Position numbers and translations under genes: made by a program
Part shown: positions 24,401-38,978 of the stretch, one piece after another
How the letters are laid out: every line of letters begins with the position of its first letter
Position numbering within the stretch: position 1 is the stretch's first letter
Origin: Strobilurus pachycystidiatus
Taxonomy: Eukaryota; Basidiomycota; Agaricomycetes; Agaricales; Physalacriaceae
NCBI GenBank assembly: GCA_019915135.1
Contig: JAHLMK010000012.1
Coordinates: 1,240,001-1,304,000 of the forward strand
DNA: 64,000 nucleotides
Direction: 5' to 3'
The notes under the pieces: model-generated
Told to the model about the DNA's origin: nothing
The model's database searches: none
Seen by the model: the letters and a program-made list of their open reading frames with translations, nothing else

Positions 24401-24871
24401 ATGTCATTATCAGCGCTGGCGCGTTCACGCATACGGTATAACACGCCTCTACTACACTTCTTCCCGCCACACCAATGACACTTGCCTCTCAGACCAAGAA
24501 ACACGTTCCGAACCCAGCCTGGAACCACAGCGCGTCGCGCATATTCATCCGTCCCACCTCCGCCACCACCCCCGCCCGGCGCCAAGCCACCATCGCCCCA
24601 TGCATCATTCTACTCTGAGCTTCTGCCGAGCACCATACCAGTATTTCTGCTAGGCTCGGCGATATACTTGGGGTTACAACTGTGGCGTAACAATCTGGCA
24701 CACGAGAAGTTCATGTCGGAGGAGGAAGAGAAGATCAAGGCAGTGGAAGAGGAGATTTCTCAGGCCGAAGCAGCAGCAGCAGCTTTGAGTGCTGCTGGCA
24801 AGACTGCAGCGCACGAGACGGTGGAAACACAATCGAAGACTCAAAGCGGGAGTTGGTGGAAAGTCTGGTAG
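24401..24871 (+). CDS. Small mitochondrial-looking single-pass membrane protein
   Basis: Exon 1 (24401-24435) and exon 2 (24493-24871) join in phase across a 57-nt intron to give 137 residues. The N-terminus MSLSALARSRIRPRNTFRTQ continues to TARRAYSSVPPP. It is Arg/Ser-rich with no acidic residues and ends in RAYSS, a classic mitochondrial presequence with a processing site. After a polyproline run comes one membrane helix (LLPSTIPVFLLGSAIYLGLQ), then a charged coiled-coil (EEEEKIKAVEEEISQAEAAA). A short tail ends in GSWWKVW. This suggests an inner-membrane protein with a soluble coil, but I do not recognise the family. The upstream ATG is needed because the long frame itself has no in-frame ATG before TARRAYSS. 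Confidence 0.72.
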
Positions 24872-24984
24872 TAGTTATTACATTGACCAATTTGATCTCA
24901 GACTCGGGGAATGGATGAAAATGTACACATACACTAAGCTAACGCAACCTAGAGATCAAGCACGAGAGAAATCTAACAATACGC

Positions 24985-26184
24985 TCATAACTTCTTCGCC
25001 AAGACTCCCCTCTGCTTCTCAACCAACTTCATGCTGCTCAACACCGCAGCACCCAATCCAGCTAGAGTCTTGACTACATCCTTCCCTCGCTGAATGCGCC
25101 ACAAATCGTAGGAAACGAAGATCAAGTCCAACACGAGCTTGGCACGGGTGATCTGTAGCCAATACGACTTGCGCTCCAGCCGGCGGACCTCCTTGGGGTC
25201 TACAGTGCGCTTACTAGAGCCACCACCAGCTCCCAGGCTCATACCTCCAACGCCGCTCTTTGACAAGGGCACGCCCTCCATCTCGTCTTCGTACACGCGG
25301 CCCTCAACCTCAGTGACGACGCTGCGTTCGACAGCGTTTTCAACGAGGGCGACGATGGTGGAAAGGAACCAGCACCAGTCGGCCATTCGTCCAGCCCGCT
25401 CTCCAAGTCGTTTGGGGAGAAGACCAAGGAGGGAGTAAGCGTATAGGTCGTCCGCAAAGGCATTGACGAGTTCAAGTAGGACGGGTGGTGGGGCGTGGAG
25501 AAGAGTGTGAAGAAAAGGAGATGGACTGCTCGGTTTGAGGGACGAAGAGGGTGATGTGGAAGAGGATTGGAGACGTAGGACGGCGGTAAGCGGTGTCAGC
25601 CAATTGAAAAGAAGTAGCAGTTTCCTAAGACGATATCGTGTCAGTGAAGCTACTATCACAGAAGTCAAACCTCACCTGCTAAAACTGAGCCCCGCCACAG
25701 TCTTCTCGAATCTCCAGCCAAGGTGTTTGGCGAAGGGTATAATGCTTATTCTTCGGTTCACCAGGAGAATCATTTTCAGCGAATATTGAACGAGTTTGAA
25801 CGCCTTGTCTCGTCCGTTTGAAGACAGGAACAGGTCGCGCCATATTTCTTCTGTCAAAACAAGGCTTTCCTTTGCCTCCGCGGCCTCTGCTTCAGACCCG
25901 TCGTCCGACGGCTCCTTCTCCTTCTCGTTTGAGGACTCCTCGTGTGCTTCGGGATCATATAAGCTCTGCCGCCGCGAGCGCGTGCCGCTTGCGTGTGAAT
26001 GCATGCTCATGATGCTGTCGCGCTGAGGCCGGGATGTTATGCTCTGATGCGGAGTCCGTGGCGGATGCTGGCTGAGTGGGTTCATAGTGAAGGATGCGCT
26101 CGTGTCGTATACAGACGAGTAGAACTGGCCCTCATCCTCCTCCTCTGGCGTCGGAAAGTTGAGAGAACTGGTCGAGTGCGACAT
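24985..26184 (-). CDS. PEX11: Peroxisomal membrane elongation protein PEX11
   Basis: Two exons (25676-26184, 24985-25624; 51-nt intron) encode 382 residues. A long disordered Ser/Glu-rich N-terminus precedes the PEX11 domain. Key segments are SSNGRDKAFKLVQYSLKMIL, FAKHLGWRFEKTVAGLSFSR and KLLLLFNWLTPLTAV. Then come ELVNAFADDLYAYSLLGLLP, RMADWCWFLSTIVALVE and SYWLQITRAKLVLDLIFVSY. PEX11 proteins insert amphipathic helices into the peroxisomal membrane to elongate it before division. I chose the ATG giving MSHSTSSLNF; the frame extends a few codons upstream only through a TTG. The N-terminal extension suggests a fungal long-form (PEX11C-like) paralogue. It converges with the small mitochondrial gene and diverges from the dynein light chain gene. 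Confidence 0.92.
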
Positions 26185-26441
26185 GTCCGCCGACAATATT
26201 GTTGATCTAAGCGGACGGGCGGAGTATGGGCGTCAGCAGGAGGCGGGAAGGCGGGAAGTGATATCCCGAAGGACCAACGAGGCGTCGCTGGTGTCAAGAG
26301 GCAACAAGGCAAGACTCAAGAGCGCTGGGGTTACCCCGGGCACGCGTCCAACTGGCGGCTGATTCAGATAAGGGCGGCGCACCGCCACAAATCTAATCTC
26401 TGCCAGTGCTTCCTCTTGCCTTCATCGGACAACTTTGCATA
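26185..26441. promoter_or_regulatory. Shared PEX11/dynein light chain divergent promoter region
   Basis: A 257-bp interval separates the two starts and must carry both promoters. No clear TATA box was seen. Confidence 0.5.
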
Positions 26442-27005
26442 ATGTCCTCCCCAATCCCGTCGTCCTCCATGTCGTCCCCAAAGCCGCCGCAGCCCAACCC
26501 GAATGCCTTTCCCGCCGACGTGCTCAAAACGTACATCAAGAAGCTGTTGGAATCGACGCTCGCCCCGCCCACCCCGACGTCCGCTTCGTCATCCGTGAAA
26601 GCAGGTCACTGTTGCTAGCAACGATTCACATATTCTAAAATCGGTTGTGAAGGCACATCACCCCAGTCCCGCACAGATGCAAGAAATCAGGACGCGCGTC
26701 AAAGAGCGGATGTGCGATATCAGAGACAAGGGCTTGTGCGTCCGTTTCATCCCCCAAGTGTCTCCTGGTCCCATAACTTTACAGTAAATACATTGTCCTT
26801 ACTCACCTGGCTGAGAATCGCGGCCAAGGCACGCGTGCCGATATCTCGTGCCACTGGGAGGACGCAGACGTTGTCGTGCAAGAAGTATACGTCAACGTGC
26901 GCCTCTTCTTTTATTCTACGCACCCGACACGCGCCGATAAAGAACATCTTCGCTTAGGAAACAATCATATGCGCATGCATCGCATTCGCCGTTCGCGTGG
27001 CCTAA
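26442..27005 (+). CDS. Dynein light chain, Tctex type (DYNLT)
   Basis: Four exons (26442-26594, 26653-26735, 26785-26884, 26958-27005) sum to 127 codons plus stop. The N-terminus is Ser/Pro-rich. The Tctex-1 fold follows: FPADVLKTYIKKLLESTL, then RVKERMCDIRDKGL joined to KYIVLTHLAENRGQG. Next is TRADISCHWEDADVVVQE, then the final strand ETIICACIAFAVRVA. Each junction restores the family consensus, and the last exon is only 48 nt. Donor 1 (GTGAAA) is weak but gives the right frame. Tctex light chains dimerise on the dynein intermediate chain and help attach cargo, for example for nuclear migration in hyphae. The helix between STLAPPTP and the RVKERM segment is shorter than usual. Confidence 0.88.
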
Positions 27006-30000
27006 GACCATATACTCCGAAAACACTGTGACGGCATGACCGATATACCTTTACACTACCTACGCGCCCTAACTTATAAATGTAAGCAAACTCCTATAGA
27101 AGAAGCATCACCGACACTGATGAACTTCAGGTACCCTCTCTTTCCATCCTTACTGACTATATCTGTGCAATTGTTCGAATGAATTTCAGTACTCGCTCAT
27201 GAATCAATTTCAGCAGGCCTACTTGCAATATCACCGCTACTAGCCCCAGGGTACGGTATTGTGGCACCGCTAAGACTCGACCTCATACGCGGAGAACGGC
27301 TTTCAGATCGTGGCCGCTTTCACCGCGTCAACTGCCGTCAACCGCACCCATCCTTTGTCCCTCCCAAACATCTCAACACCGTTTGGATACACTCAATGAC
27401 CAGAACAAGCCTCCGTAACGGTATGGGTATGCTCCAGCATCAAACAACAGGTGACCACCGTTATCACTCAAGACCGAACGCACATCTACCATGACTCCGC
27501 TATCAATACTAGCGCACGGTCAATCCCGACGTCCTAAGTCCCCCTGGCTGAATCCCGAACAAATAGCACCGCCCTTGCTAAATGCCGCACGGAGATACTA
27601 TCACCACCAACCACCGCACCGCCAAGTTCTCCGAGTCAGAACGCAAGAGCTGTGCAGGAATTCTTCAGCTCATGTACGTGTCTCCAATCTCACTCTGCTT
27701 CAATTCTATCATTCTTCGTCAGTAGTTTTCCATGTGTCAGCACCTTCACTTTTGTGTAAAAGACCCACCTCTTTGCGTTTCTCAATATCAGAAGTGGAGA
27801 ATCAACGGAATGTGTCTCCAGCACGTGTGGAACGCGTTGCCCGTTCAACGTTTGTTCGGACACTATGGTGAGTTGAGTAGTATTGAATCCCGGTGGTTTC
27901 GGCTAGCAGGATTGTCCCACTGAGGCGCCACGGCTGATCATGATGGGCTATACGGTCAGATTCTCGGTGATGTGCATCCACTCTCAACTTCCGAATTGTG
28001 GTGGATCTCCTGCTGACGCCCTGTACCCTGAATATCGCTTATCTAGGGTGCTATGGGCAGCTTTAGTAGCTCCGCCTCGAGGACGTGAACCCCGAGACAA
28101 CTGAAGTCACCACGCAACGTCTGATGGAGGCCTAACATCGTGAGGGTGTACTAAGGTGTACCCACGCCACTTTTCCAGAATTGTTTTAGGTTGACGCGTC
28201 CTGCAGTGCCACACCTTCTCCTTCTAACCTGTATCAGCCTTCTGGCCCGCCAATCATCCTTCTAACATGGCATACGTGAGTGAACGCAGCCTCACAAGCG
28301 CCCGGGCCGCCAGCCGGCCGTCTAACTAGTTCACACCGCCAATCCCGACCCACCATCATGCATCAACACGCGCTATACATCAATCTCTCGTGGACTTTAC
28401 CCTTGGTGTGGAATCATTGGCATCATATCACTGGTAATCAGAGCAATCAGCAATCGGCGAACACTCAGCTTCGGGACCTCTAGTAGTAAGCCACGGTGTG
28501 GGAGTATTCATAATTTGTCCGTCTCACTCCGTACCGCCGACGCGCTACTCACGTTGGCGATGAATGCCCATATTTTTATCCCAGTGGGAGAGGTTAGTGA
28601 ATTGTCGACATCTGTTCTCACATCGTTGACATCGTTATGCGGGTGATGAACAACGCAGTGCTCAAGCCCATCCTGCACCCGTCGGGATGGCAGTTTTGGG
28701 GTTAAGATCTTTCCTGCCGGCAGCTCATATCGGAATCAATGGACCTCCTCAAGACGTTTGCAATGTTCTAGCAATGGGCTGAATGTGTGGGAGAGTATGG
28801 TATTGGTGTCGTCACCCCCTCGCACATCGCGGTCGTAAAAGGCCTATACATACGCGTGTATCGCTAACGTGAGGTGGGGTTTTCAAGTTCATCACCGTAA
28901 GTACTACCGGCTATTCCTGATTTCACAGACACACCCTCTAATGCTCCAATAGGCCGGAAATGAAAAAGAGACTTGATGCGCATGCATATCATCACGACAT
29001 GCATGTTTCTAGCTCAAGAGATTCCTGTGTCGGTATTCACAAACTAAGCGCCTAGAGGATAGATGGCGCGATGCGGGCAAGTTGGCGGTTATTCTTAGAT
29101 TCGTGGACATTTCGGCACCCTGACGATCCTCCATACCCGAAGCGCTTGTCGTGTTGTTCCGCCTCTTGGCCCTCCTTGAAGAAGCAAGACTCTTGATGCC
29201 GACAATTGTTTCGGGACACTCCGCCTGGAAGATCTGACGCTTTTACGATATCCCACGGTCAACTTAACAGTGGTATGAACAGCCTCCCTCTGCGTATATG
29301 TCTTATGTCCCTCGCGCCCTAGAAGAGTATGCATAAGTGGCTTATTCCATCAGCTGTGTCCATTTTGCGATCTCGGTTGTAGTTTCAAGGGACTCTGTTC
29401 AATGATACTTCGACTCAGACTCTGGGACCATGGACCCACACAAAACCTGGGTCTTTTACCTCTCCCAAATATTCAAGCTGTAGGTGACACGGGGTCTATC
29501 TTGAATCCCTCTCACAGAGTCGGCGGCGGCGGATTTTTCAATCTGGAAACCAACTCGACGTCGGGTAGTACGTTAGCAAAGCCAATTGTAATGTGTGTCC
29601 CGTTCCTCGTCTTCTTACCCGTAAATCACCATGGAATCAAGCATCACGTCTTCGACTTCGGCCTCGCCAATCATCGCACTAGCTCACGCGCGAATTTCCC
29701 CCATTGAAGTGTCTCTGGATCTCTTCCGATCTTTCAACTGACCAATCCTTTCTTTAATGCATCATTCCGTTGTTCTTTGAACGTGCGCGTTCCAGAGGGC
29801 AGTGTAATTTCCTTAATCTCTCGTTTTACGTACGCAAAGTTCCGGACGTCAGTACCTCGTCGAAGCAATCTCTATTGCGTGGGAGCCTACAGCTGATCGC
29901 GGCACGACGGGGAATTTTCGCATTTCCGCTACCGCCACACATCATCCCTTCCCCGTAAAGTTATCCATTCATTTTCCTTCACAACCAACGACTGCAATTT

Positions 30001-31025
30001 TCTCGAATTCTGAGCTCGATGGTAGTAGAGTCAGTGCACTCCGGACCGCCGGCGAACTATCATCGTTCCCTCGGGCTCACATTCGGCCTTCGCACTGCAA
30101 TAGAGCGATCATTGTTTCGTTTTTGGGCTCTTCACTTATTCATGGCGATGTCCTTGATGGTTTCGTTACCTCGTTCGGATAGGTCTGGCTACACGCGGTC
30201 TCTAAATCCGGACGCGTATACAAAATTTCTTACACTGCGCCTGCCAGGTCGACGATCTGAACTCGCAGAATTGGGCCAGGCTCTTCGTGATGTGATGATG
30301 TAGAGGTAAGGGCGCCATCAAGCTTCGGACGTTAATGGGCTCCTTCGCGTCAGTACGTCGTTTCTTAGCTCGGTCCCTCGATAAATGGCAAGCAGTTTAC
30401 TTCCCGCGCGATCAGTTAGTGTCATTGGGTACTGTTGACTGCCGCCAGCGGCTGTACATGCGGCAATTTACGCGACTCGCCTCCAACAAGACCTGAACCT
30501 TGTACCAGGCGGTGATACTTCACGGCCAATCACGTTTAAAGGCTACTGCTTTTCAATGTCTGCTCGGAGATGGACGTGATGGCTCTCACACTAACAACCC
30601 CAAAGATTCCGGACAATACTTAGAAAATTCACACAGCTCACGGGCGATTATTCTCCTTCATAGACAGCAATACTCAGTGGAGTAGCTCAGGAACGTGTTC
30701 CTTCTTTCGCTGATGCGATGAATGAATGAAGGAATGAATAGTAGACCGCGTTAATGTCTATGCCTGCTCAAATATCATACGACCCAGCAGATGGTCCCTC
30801 AATGAAAGAAAAAAAGCTCCCTCAGCTTGTGAGGAAGGTCTCCACGAGTCTCCGCCATCAGCACCATCGCGCTGATCCTGCTTATCGCCATGCCTTCTCT
30901 TTGCCCGCCTTTCTCCCCTTCGTCTTTCGCGTTCGCCTTCTTACTTCCGTCCAGCTTCAGTTCTTAGTTCGCGTGGCGTCGGTCACTAAAGAGCACACCC
31001 TCGGAGTCCGCATGCTTTTAATGAT
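27006..31025. other. Long gene-poor tract
   Basis: About 4 kb has no recognisable gene, RNA or mobile-element ends. Between 29700 and 30500 several plus-strand frames of 50-100 codons look somewhat protein-like (NPFFNASFRCSLNVRVPEG; KFLTLRLPGRRSELAELG; RSLDKWQAVYFPRDQLVSLG). They are in different frames, separated by stops, and no splice model joins them. Confidence 0.45.
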
Positions 31026-31415
31026 TTAAACTGATGCTCTGCTAGTCCCGGGCGGGTTCAGCGGTACGTACAGTATGCGCGACAAGTTGCTAGCAGGAGG
31101 GCGACGCGAAGAGATCGTCGTTCCGGCGGAGATGGGATCTATGGTGCCAGTACCAGTCCCGAGCACTCTCGTATTGTCATAGATTGTCAGTTGGCCCAGA
31201 GGTTGATGCGCACGCGTTGTTTGCCTGCCTCCAGACTCCAGCGTGTGCCCTCTGGAGGACTGGAGCGGTTGCAAGTGACTGACTGTTGAGTTCTCCTCCC
31301 CAACCCCGAAGCCGACCCAGCCGTATGGTAAGCCCGAGCCGATCAGAATGTTCGATCGAGGACTTTGTATCCCCAGATGGTCGTCCATCTCGGCATTAGT
31401 GCCCATCCCACGCAT
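31026..31415 (-). CDS. Possible exon or hypothetical protein
   Basis: A single 129-codon frame starts with ATG (MRGMGTNAEMDDHLGIQ) and is Gly/Ser/Thr-rich with a plausible composition (LPYGWVGFGVGEENSTVSHL). No competing plus-strand frame covers it. An AG acceptor lies just upstream (TTTATTTAG then TTTCGCGAC), so it may be the last exon of a longer gene. I recognise no domain. A chance open frame of this length is quite possible in 64 kb. Confidence 0.3.
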   Translation of the reverse strand: MRGMGTNAEMDDHLGIQSPRSNILIGSGLPYGWVGFGVGEENSTVSHLQPLQSSRGHTLESGGRQTTRAHQPLGQLTIYDNTRVLGTGTGTIDPISAGTTISSRRPPASNLSRILYVPLNPPGTSRASV

Positions 31416-32158
31416 GTCGCGAAACTAAATAAATAAATATTACTGCAGAGATGGCAAAGATGAGGAGGAGGAGGAGTGGCAGGCATTTCGAAATTGATTC
31501 GTGGCAGAAAGTTGTTGAACGATAAGTATAACGATAGCCTTTTAGCCACTGGGTGGGCAGGCGTCCCAGACAGTCGTCCGGTCAACAGGATTTTCTTTTT
31601 GAAATCTCTTCAATATCCGTGCAACGGGTCAAAATAACCCAAGGGTCGTAGCACAACCCTACGCGTCTAAGATAAGCATGGGTTTATGGTTGATGACGGC
31701 AGTCAAAATGAGATGACAGTTTGGCTACTGTGACAGTGATATCTGCTGTTGTATGTTCCCAATCTTTGGAGCTAAGGCTAGAGGCGCGTAAGAGTACTAT
31801 CAATTCACTGTATCTACTGTACAGATAGGACAAACGATCGTTCAAGGCGAGCTCCTGTTTGAACGAACGACGCGGAGGATCGGAGGGCCAAGCCAATCAC
31901 AATTGGCAATACTGCGAAAATAAATTAGACACAGAACGTCGGACATAATAACGGGACTGGTTGACAGGCGAAAGTCAAAGTTGCTAGATATAACGACACA
32001 CGTGGTATGAGATACAAATACAGGCTGGAATAATAGTGGTTAAGAAACGAGAAGACACTGAGAGTTCATCGACAGCAAAGATCAAACAGAATGCAGAGAC
32101 AACAGAGTGTGTAAGAGAAAATCGTCAATAATCGTCACGAAAAAGCTAGAGCCTCTCT

Positions 32159-34074
32159 CTACATTTCCTTCACATAGCCGTTAGCCACTGGGGCAAGATG
32201 TTCGTTCATCTGCATGTAACCAAAGTCTGGAGAGTCATCTACGTAGCAAGCCAGTCAGCACACAAACGAACGGGTAATATATACCATGGGAGACTCACAT
32301 CGGTTGATGTCTGTCCCCCCACCGAACCCGTCTGTCACGGGAGGCGTGTTCGCATGTGAACTCGACGTTGCGGACGTGCCAGTAGACGGACGACCATTGC
32401 CCGTCGACGGACGGTAGTCCATCGGCCCAGGTCCAGAATACGCAAACTCTGCCTGAGGACTGAAAGAGTACTGGTCCACGGGAGGCAGAACAGACGGGAG
32501 CTGGATCATGCTGCGCACTCGCGGCACTCCACCGCCTGAAGTTTGTTGCGAGTGTTGCAAGTGGTGCGCGTGATGCGCGTGATGCTCGCTGGAGGGCTGG
32601 GGGGACGTGGATGGCCTCTGATCAGCCTCGTACATCGGACTAGGATACGGACTTAGAGCTTGGCTATGGCGCCGCGCCCGACGGACACTGAGTGCGTTAG
32701 AGTAGGGCGATTTTGAGGACGAGGGACGAGGTGGCGTCATGGGCCGACCGTGGTGGTGGCTCGAGCTAGGCCGCGAATTGGAATGGTACTCGTGCTGCAT
32801 ATGATCGTCTGCGTACCCCACAGAGGACACAGATGAGGACATGGAGTAGCCAGTGGTCGGACGACTGTGACTATCGGGGGAGAGTGAAGACGATGAATGC
32901 TCCATAGGCATGGATGAGAACGGCGAAGAAGTATAAGAAGTGTTAATGGTCGGAGTGGGGCGAGTGTAGCCAGAATTGTGATTACTGGGATTCAAAAGAG
33001 AAGAAAGACTGCCGTTAGACGAGCCGCTGCTGACAGGTGAGAAAGACCAATTGTTTCCTTGGTCGGGGTATGCGTTAGATGGCGGGTATGGGTTGGAGCT
33101 GTATGCAAAAGTGGAGGACTCGTCGGCCGGGCTGATGGGTGGGGGAATGTGATGGTGAGTGGAGTGGTAGTTGCTGTGCATATTGTGCTGTGGCTCGGGA
33201 ACAGTCAGAGGAGGCAGAGCACTGCGGTGAGGATACGACGAGTTGCTCCAACCTCCGGGTCCAGTCTGGGACAAAGGTGTGAAAGAGCCTGGCGCAGAGA
33301 AACCGCGTGCTCGACCGATTTGAGGAGGTATAGGTTTATGCGACGAGGGCACAGTCAATGGCACAGGACCGAGACCAAGAGCAGAACGCGGAGGGGGTAT
33401 ATTGAGCGCGTCTGTTGATTCGCGCTTGCGGGGCTTGGGAAGACGCGGAGGAACGCGCCGTTTGAAGTTGGCGACGACCTCTGGCGGTGAGTGGCGGTTC
33501 AAGGTCGGATGCGCTATAGAAATGTCAGTGAACAGAACACAAACCAGACGAGAAGGGCGTACACCAGGTGCTGGCATCTGGATCGTCGATGGCAGGGTCG
33601 ACATTTCGGAGGTTCACCTTCCGCATGAAGCCGTAGATCTGAGGGTCTTGTCAGGATTTCAACTTTGACAAAAAGCGTGACGCATACGTTCAGCTGGCGA
33701 GAGAAACTGGCAAAACGGGATTGGCGGTAGATACTGGGAAGAACGTGCAAGGCGAGCTGTTCTGGCCGCTCAACAATGATGTGTTCGCCTTGTGGATCCC
33801 AGCGTATCATGTGGTGATTCTCCGGACGTTCAAGCAGGCTGTAAAAGCAATGAGAGAGGTCCGCGATGACGGGTCCAACAACATACGCGTATAGTTTTGT
33901 GAGGAACGTCGCCTGGGGCTTGGTCTCGTTTTTGGGTGGCTGCGAGGACCTCTGGTCACCGTTGCCGGCGCCATCGGTATCATTGTCGTCGGTCGTGTCG
34001 GCGACGGAGGGCGGGGCGTAGAGCATTGAGGAGTTCTGCGCAAAATGGCGGGAGGGAGGATAGAGGTCGGCCAT
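32159..34074 (-). CDS. HSF-type DNA-binding transcription factor
   Basis: Five exons encode an N-terminal region, an HSF domain and a long disordered tail. The domain reads ATFLTKLYALLERPENHHMI, RWDPQGEHIIVERPEQLA and LHVLPSIYRQSRFASFSRQL. After intron 2 it continues NIYGFMRKVNLRNVDPAIDD, and after intron 3 it gives TWSHPTLNRHSPPEVVANFK with RRVPPRLPKPRKR, a probable nuclear signal. The recognition helix is SRFASFSRQLNIYGF. The tail is Ser/Pro/His-rich without coiled-coil heptads, unlike true Hsf1, and suggests an Sfl1/Mga1-like regulator; the exact subgroup is uncertain. The last exon, after a T-phase junction, ends DSPDFGYMQMNEHLAPVANG. Intron 1 (33839-33886, 48 nt) is in frame and stop-free within the DNA-binding domain, so its retention would insert 16 residues. 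Confidence 0.9.
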
Positions 34075-34538
34075 CTTGGTGGGATGGGATATGAGTACAA
34101 GGCCGGAGGACGAATTTCGCTGAGTTCGCTGGTTATATCCGTTCGATCTGGTAATTTCGATTAATTATTTTTGCGTTTTGGAAAAAGTCCTCGTCCGTGT
34201 CTGTACGTAAATCTCAAATTAGGTCAGCAATGGGCAAATCCAACTCGTCAGATGAGATCTGAGCGATCGATATCCCCATCCGGCACAAAACGGTCACCCG
34301 CCGTAATTTGGGCCAGTTAACTCTGCTCCCTCGGCGCCGAGGTAGCACACTGGTCGCTGCCACTGGCTGCCATCAGCTCTTCGAAAGAGAAAAGTTTGCA
34401 GGCAATGCCAGCTCACTACTAATCAGTCTCAGTCTCTCTGACCATCCATCCAATTCCATTCCATTAGTATATTGAGCACACATTACGACCCCACGATATC
34501 CCGAGCTGAGAATCCTCTATAGCAACCTCCTCCACAGC
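34075..34538. other. Intergenic between HSF and AGC-kinase genes
   Basis: Both genes are on the minus strand. The interval holds the HSF promoter and the kinase 3' end. No gene was seen. Confidence 0.6.
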
Positions 34539-36947
<2,409 letters not shown>

Positions 36948-38370
36948 AACAAAACAAAGTCCAAGACGCTGTCAGGGTTCTCACCATATTATTGTGTGAC
37001 ACAGCTCGCTGACCTGAACCCACGTGCCTGGCCACAGCTATTCGCGTATTCGCTTCTCTTGAGTCTTCCTCGCGTTCATTGGTCTCTACGCTACAACTTC
37101 TCCTACTTCGCAAGTCTTATTTAGCGATAGCCTCTCTAGATCCGGATCGACCGCATCCTTGCCATGCCACCGAGTGCTGGGTTCTCGGTAATTCTGGCTG
37201 ATCTTCTTACAGGGCTCATGCGTCTTTTTTTCCTCTGTCTTTCCAACTTGTTGCTCGAACTTGACAACTCAGAAATACTCTTCTGGTACCGTCTGTCTTG
37301 ACACATCTCGATTGCGGGTTCGCTCACAATTGGCACTCGCGCGACACAAAGGCAACAGCAGCTGTCGCCGTTGGGACTAGTCTAGCCTGGCCTACTCGGC
37401 TGACTCTCCATGTGTCCTGTACTCTATTGCTCTGCTAGATGGATCAAGTATCGGCGTGTAGATCCCCGACCTTGACACGATCCGTAGAATAATCCGATCA
37501 TGAAAGTCGCTACGCGTCGACGCCCTCATGGAGCAGTGCCGCAACCTACTAGCTTGTACCTTAAGCAAACTAGCTTTACACGAAATAGGGTGCTATCCTA
37601 GTATGCATGCCCGCCTCTTCACCGCCTCTCTTGATTCCCTTGCCTCTCACCCCGGCGTACTTTTCGCCCAAGTTACACACGATGTTTCCGAGTCGGGGTC
37701 GGCACCAAGCTCAAACCGCTCATCCACTAGAGCTCTCTGCACATCTGCCTTTGCTAGCTTTACTTGCAGTACGTGCGTTCTGCTCGTCAGGGCGCGTATA
37801 CGACAGCCGGATCGTCATCAAGACATACACTGCGCTCGGAGACCTTGTTACTAAAGTCCGCTTCGGATACTACGCCTGTCATGCTCTTGTATGTCCGCCT
37901 CGGAAAATCATCAGTAAGTACGGTGACCTCATACGGACTCAGTCCGGTGTATTCCCCAGTGTTCGAATTCGTCACCCCGCATCGGTCAGTAACTCATCGC
38001 AGTCTATCAACTGGACAAGGGTACAGCCCTCGTCCACTCCCCGCGCATAACCCTATCGGGGCAGTTCGTCTAAGTACATGGCACATAGACATACACACTC
38101 CCGAGGATACCCTCCCTTCCCGCGTCGGATACATTCAAGGCAGCTATAGGCTATGCGCGGCGTGGTACTGCCAATTTGTACCGGTGATGTTCTTGGTCAG
38201 ACTGGGATTATTCACCGATGCAACCGCAGTGCATGTTCTTGAAAACGACGATGCTCATCATTTGGTGCGTCGCATAGTCTTGGTGACCTGACCGTTTGAT
38301 TATGTAGCGTCAGTAAAAATGCGATACTTACATTCGCGATGGTTCGACGACCCAAATACTTGAGACTTTC

Positions 38371-38698
38371 GAATCTACGTGCACCTAGTGAAGTGCTGTG
38401 TGTTTAGGATGTCTATCCTGCTAGCCACAGACCCGCCGCTTGACTGCATCAAACGTTGGTGGCCATGGGTCACGTCTTGAGGGCCCTACTCCAATAAACC
38501 GCAGGAAAAGAATCCCGTCATCTGGGACTTGACTATCAGTTCTTCTGTTAATGTATATTTGAATCTACGTGCACCTCGTCAAGTGCTGTGTGTGTAATCA
38601 TAAACAATGCGGGCAATGTCTATTCAGCTAGCCAGACATGCGCCACCTGAGGGCATCGAACGTTGGTGTTGAGCTACTCTATGAGCCACAGGAAAAGA
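38371..38698 (+). repeat. Diverged tandem repeat, period about 190 bp, two copies
   Basis: Both copies open with GAATCTACGTGCACCT (at 38371 and 38561). They continue with matching blocks AGTGCTGTGTGT, GCTAGCCA, CGAACGTTGGTG/CAAACGTTGGTG and CGCAGGAAAAGAAT/CACAGGAAAAGAAT. The copies are perhaps 65-75% alike with indels, so the duplication is old. No coding frame is conserved between them. Confidence 0.75.
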
Positions 38699-38771
38699 AT
38701 TCAGCCAATTGGATTCGATATTGGTGCTTCCGTTTGCGTATATGGCGCATTGCGCAATCAGCGAAGGGATT

Positions 38772-38851
38772 CCGTGGGCGGGTTCTACCGCCTCTCAACG
38801 TTAAATCCCTTCCGTGGGCGGGTTCTACCGCCTCTCAACGTTAAATCCCTT
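38772..38851 (+). repeat. Perfect 40-bp tandem duplication
   Basis: Two adjacent 40-bp units, each starting CCGTGGGCGGGTTCTACCGC, are identical as read. This contrasts with the diverged repeat just upstream, so it is a much younger event. Confidence 0.92.
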
Positions 38852-38930
38852 CGTCGAATGCATAATTGAGCAGCGATGTTGATAGTCAAGTGCGCCCACA
38901 AGTTCGTCATACACCGCGAGCGCCCGGCCA

Positions 38931-38978
38931 CGCGCGGAAGTTGTCGTCTAAACCTAATTTGACATCAGCTTCCGCGCG
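38931..38978. repeat. 10-bp perfect inverted repeat with 28-bp loop, flanked by direct repeats
   Basis: CGCGCGGAAG (38931-38940) is the exact reverse complement of CTTCCGCGCG (38969-38978). GCGCCCACAAG occurs outside the left arm (38892-38902) and at the right arm (38976-38986). The function is unknown; it could be a protein-binding site or a remnant of a small element. Confidence 0.6.

Noticed and set aside
31343..31585. 80-codon minus frame upstream of the 31026-31415 candidate
   Set aside because: It would need an unsupported splice to join, and its hydrophobic run does not start at a plausible signal-peptide Met.
32999..33420. 119-codon plus frame opposite the HSF gene tail
   Set aside because: Shadow of the Ser/Pro/His-rich HSF coding exon.
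37764..38291. 175-codon plus-strand frame
   Set aside because: No recognisable domain, low-complexity Ser/Thr/Tyr wording, and overlapping open frames on both strands. About one frame of this length is expected by chance in a window this size.
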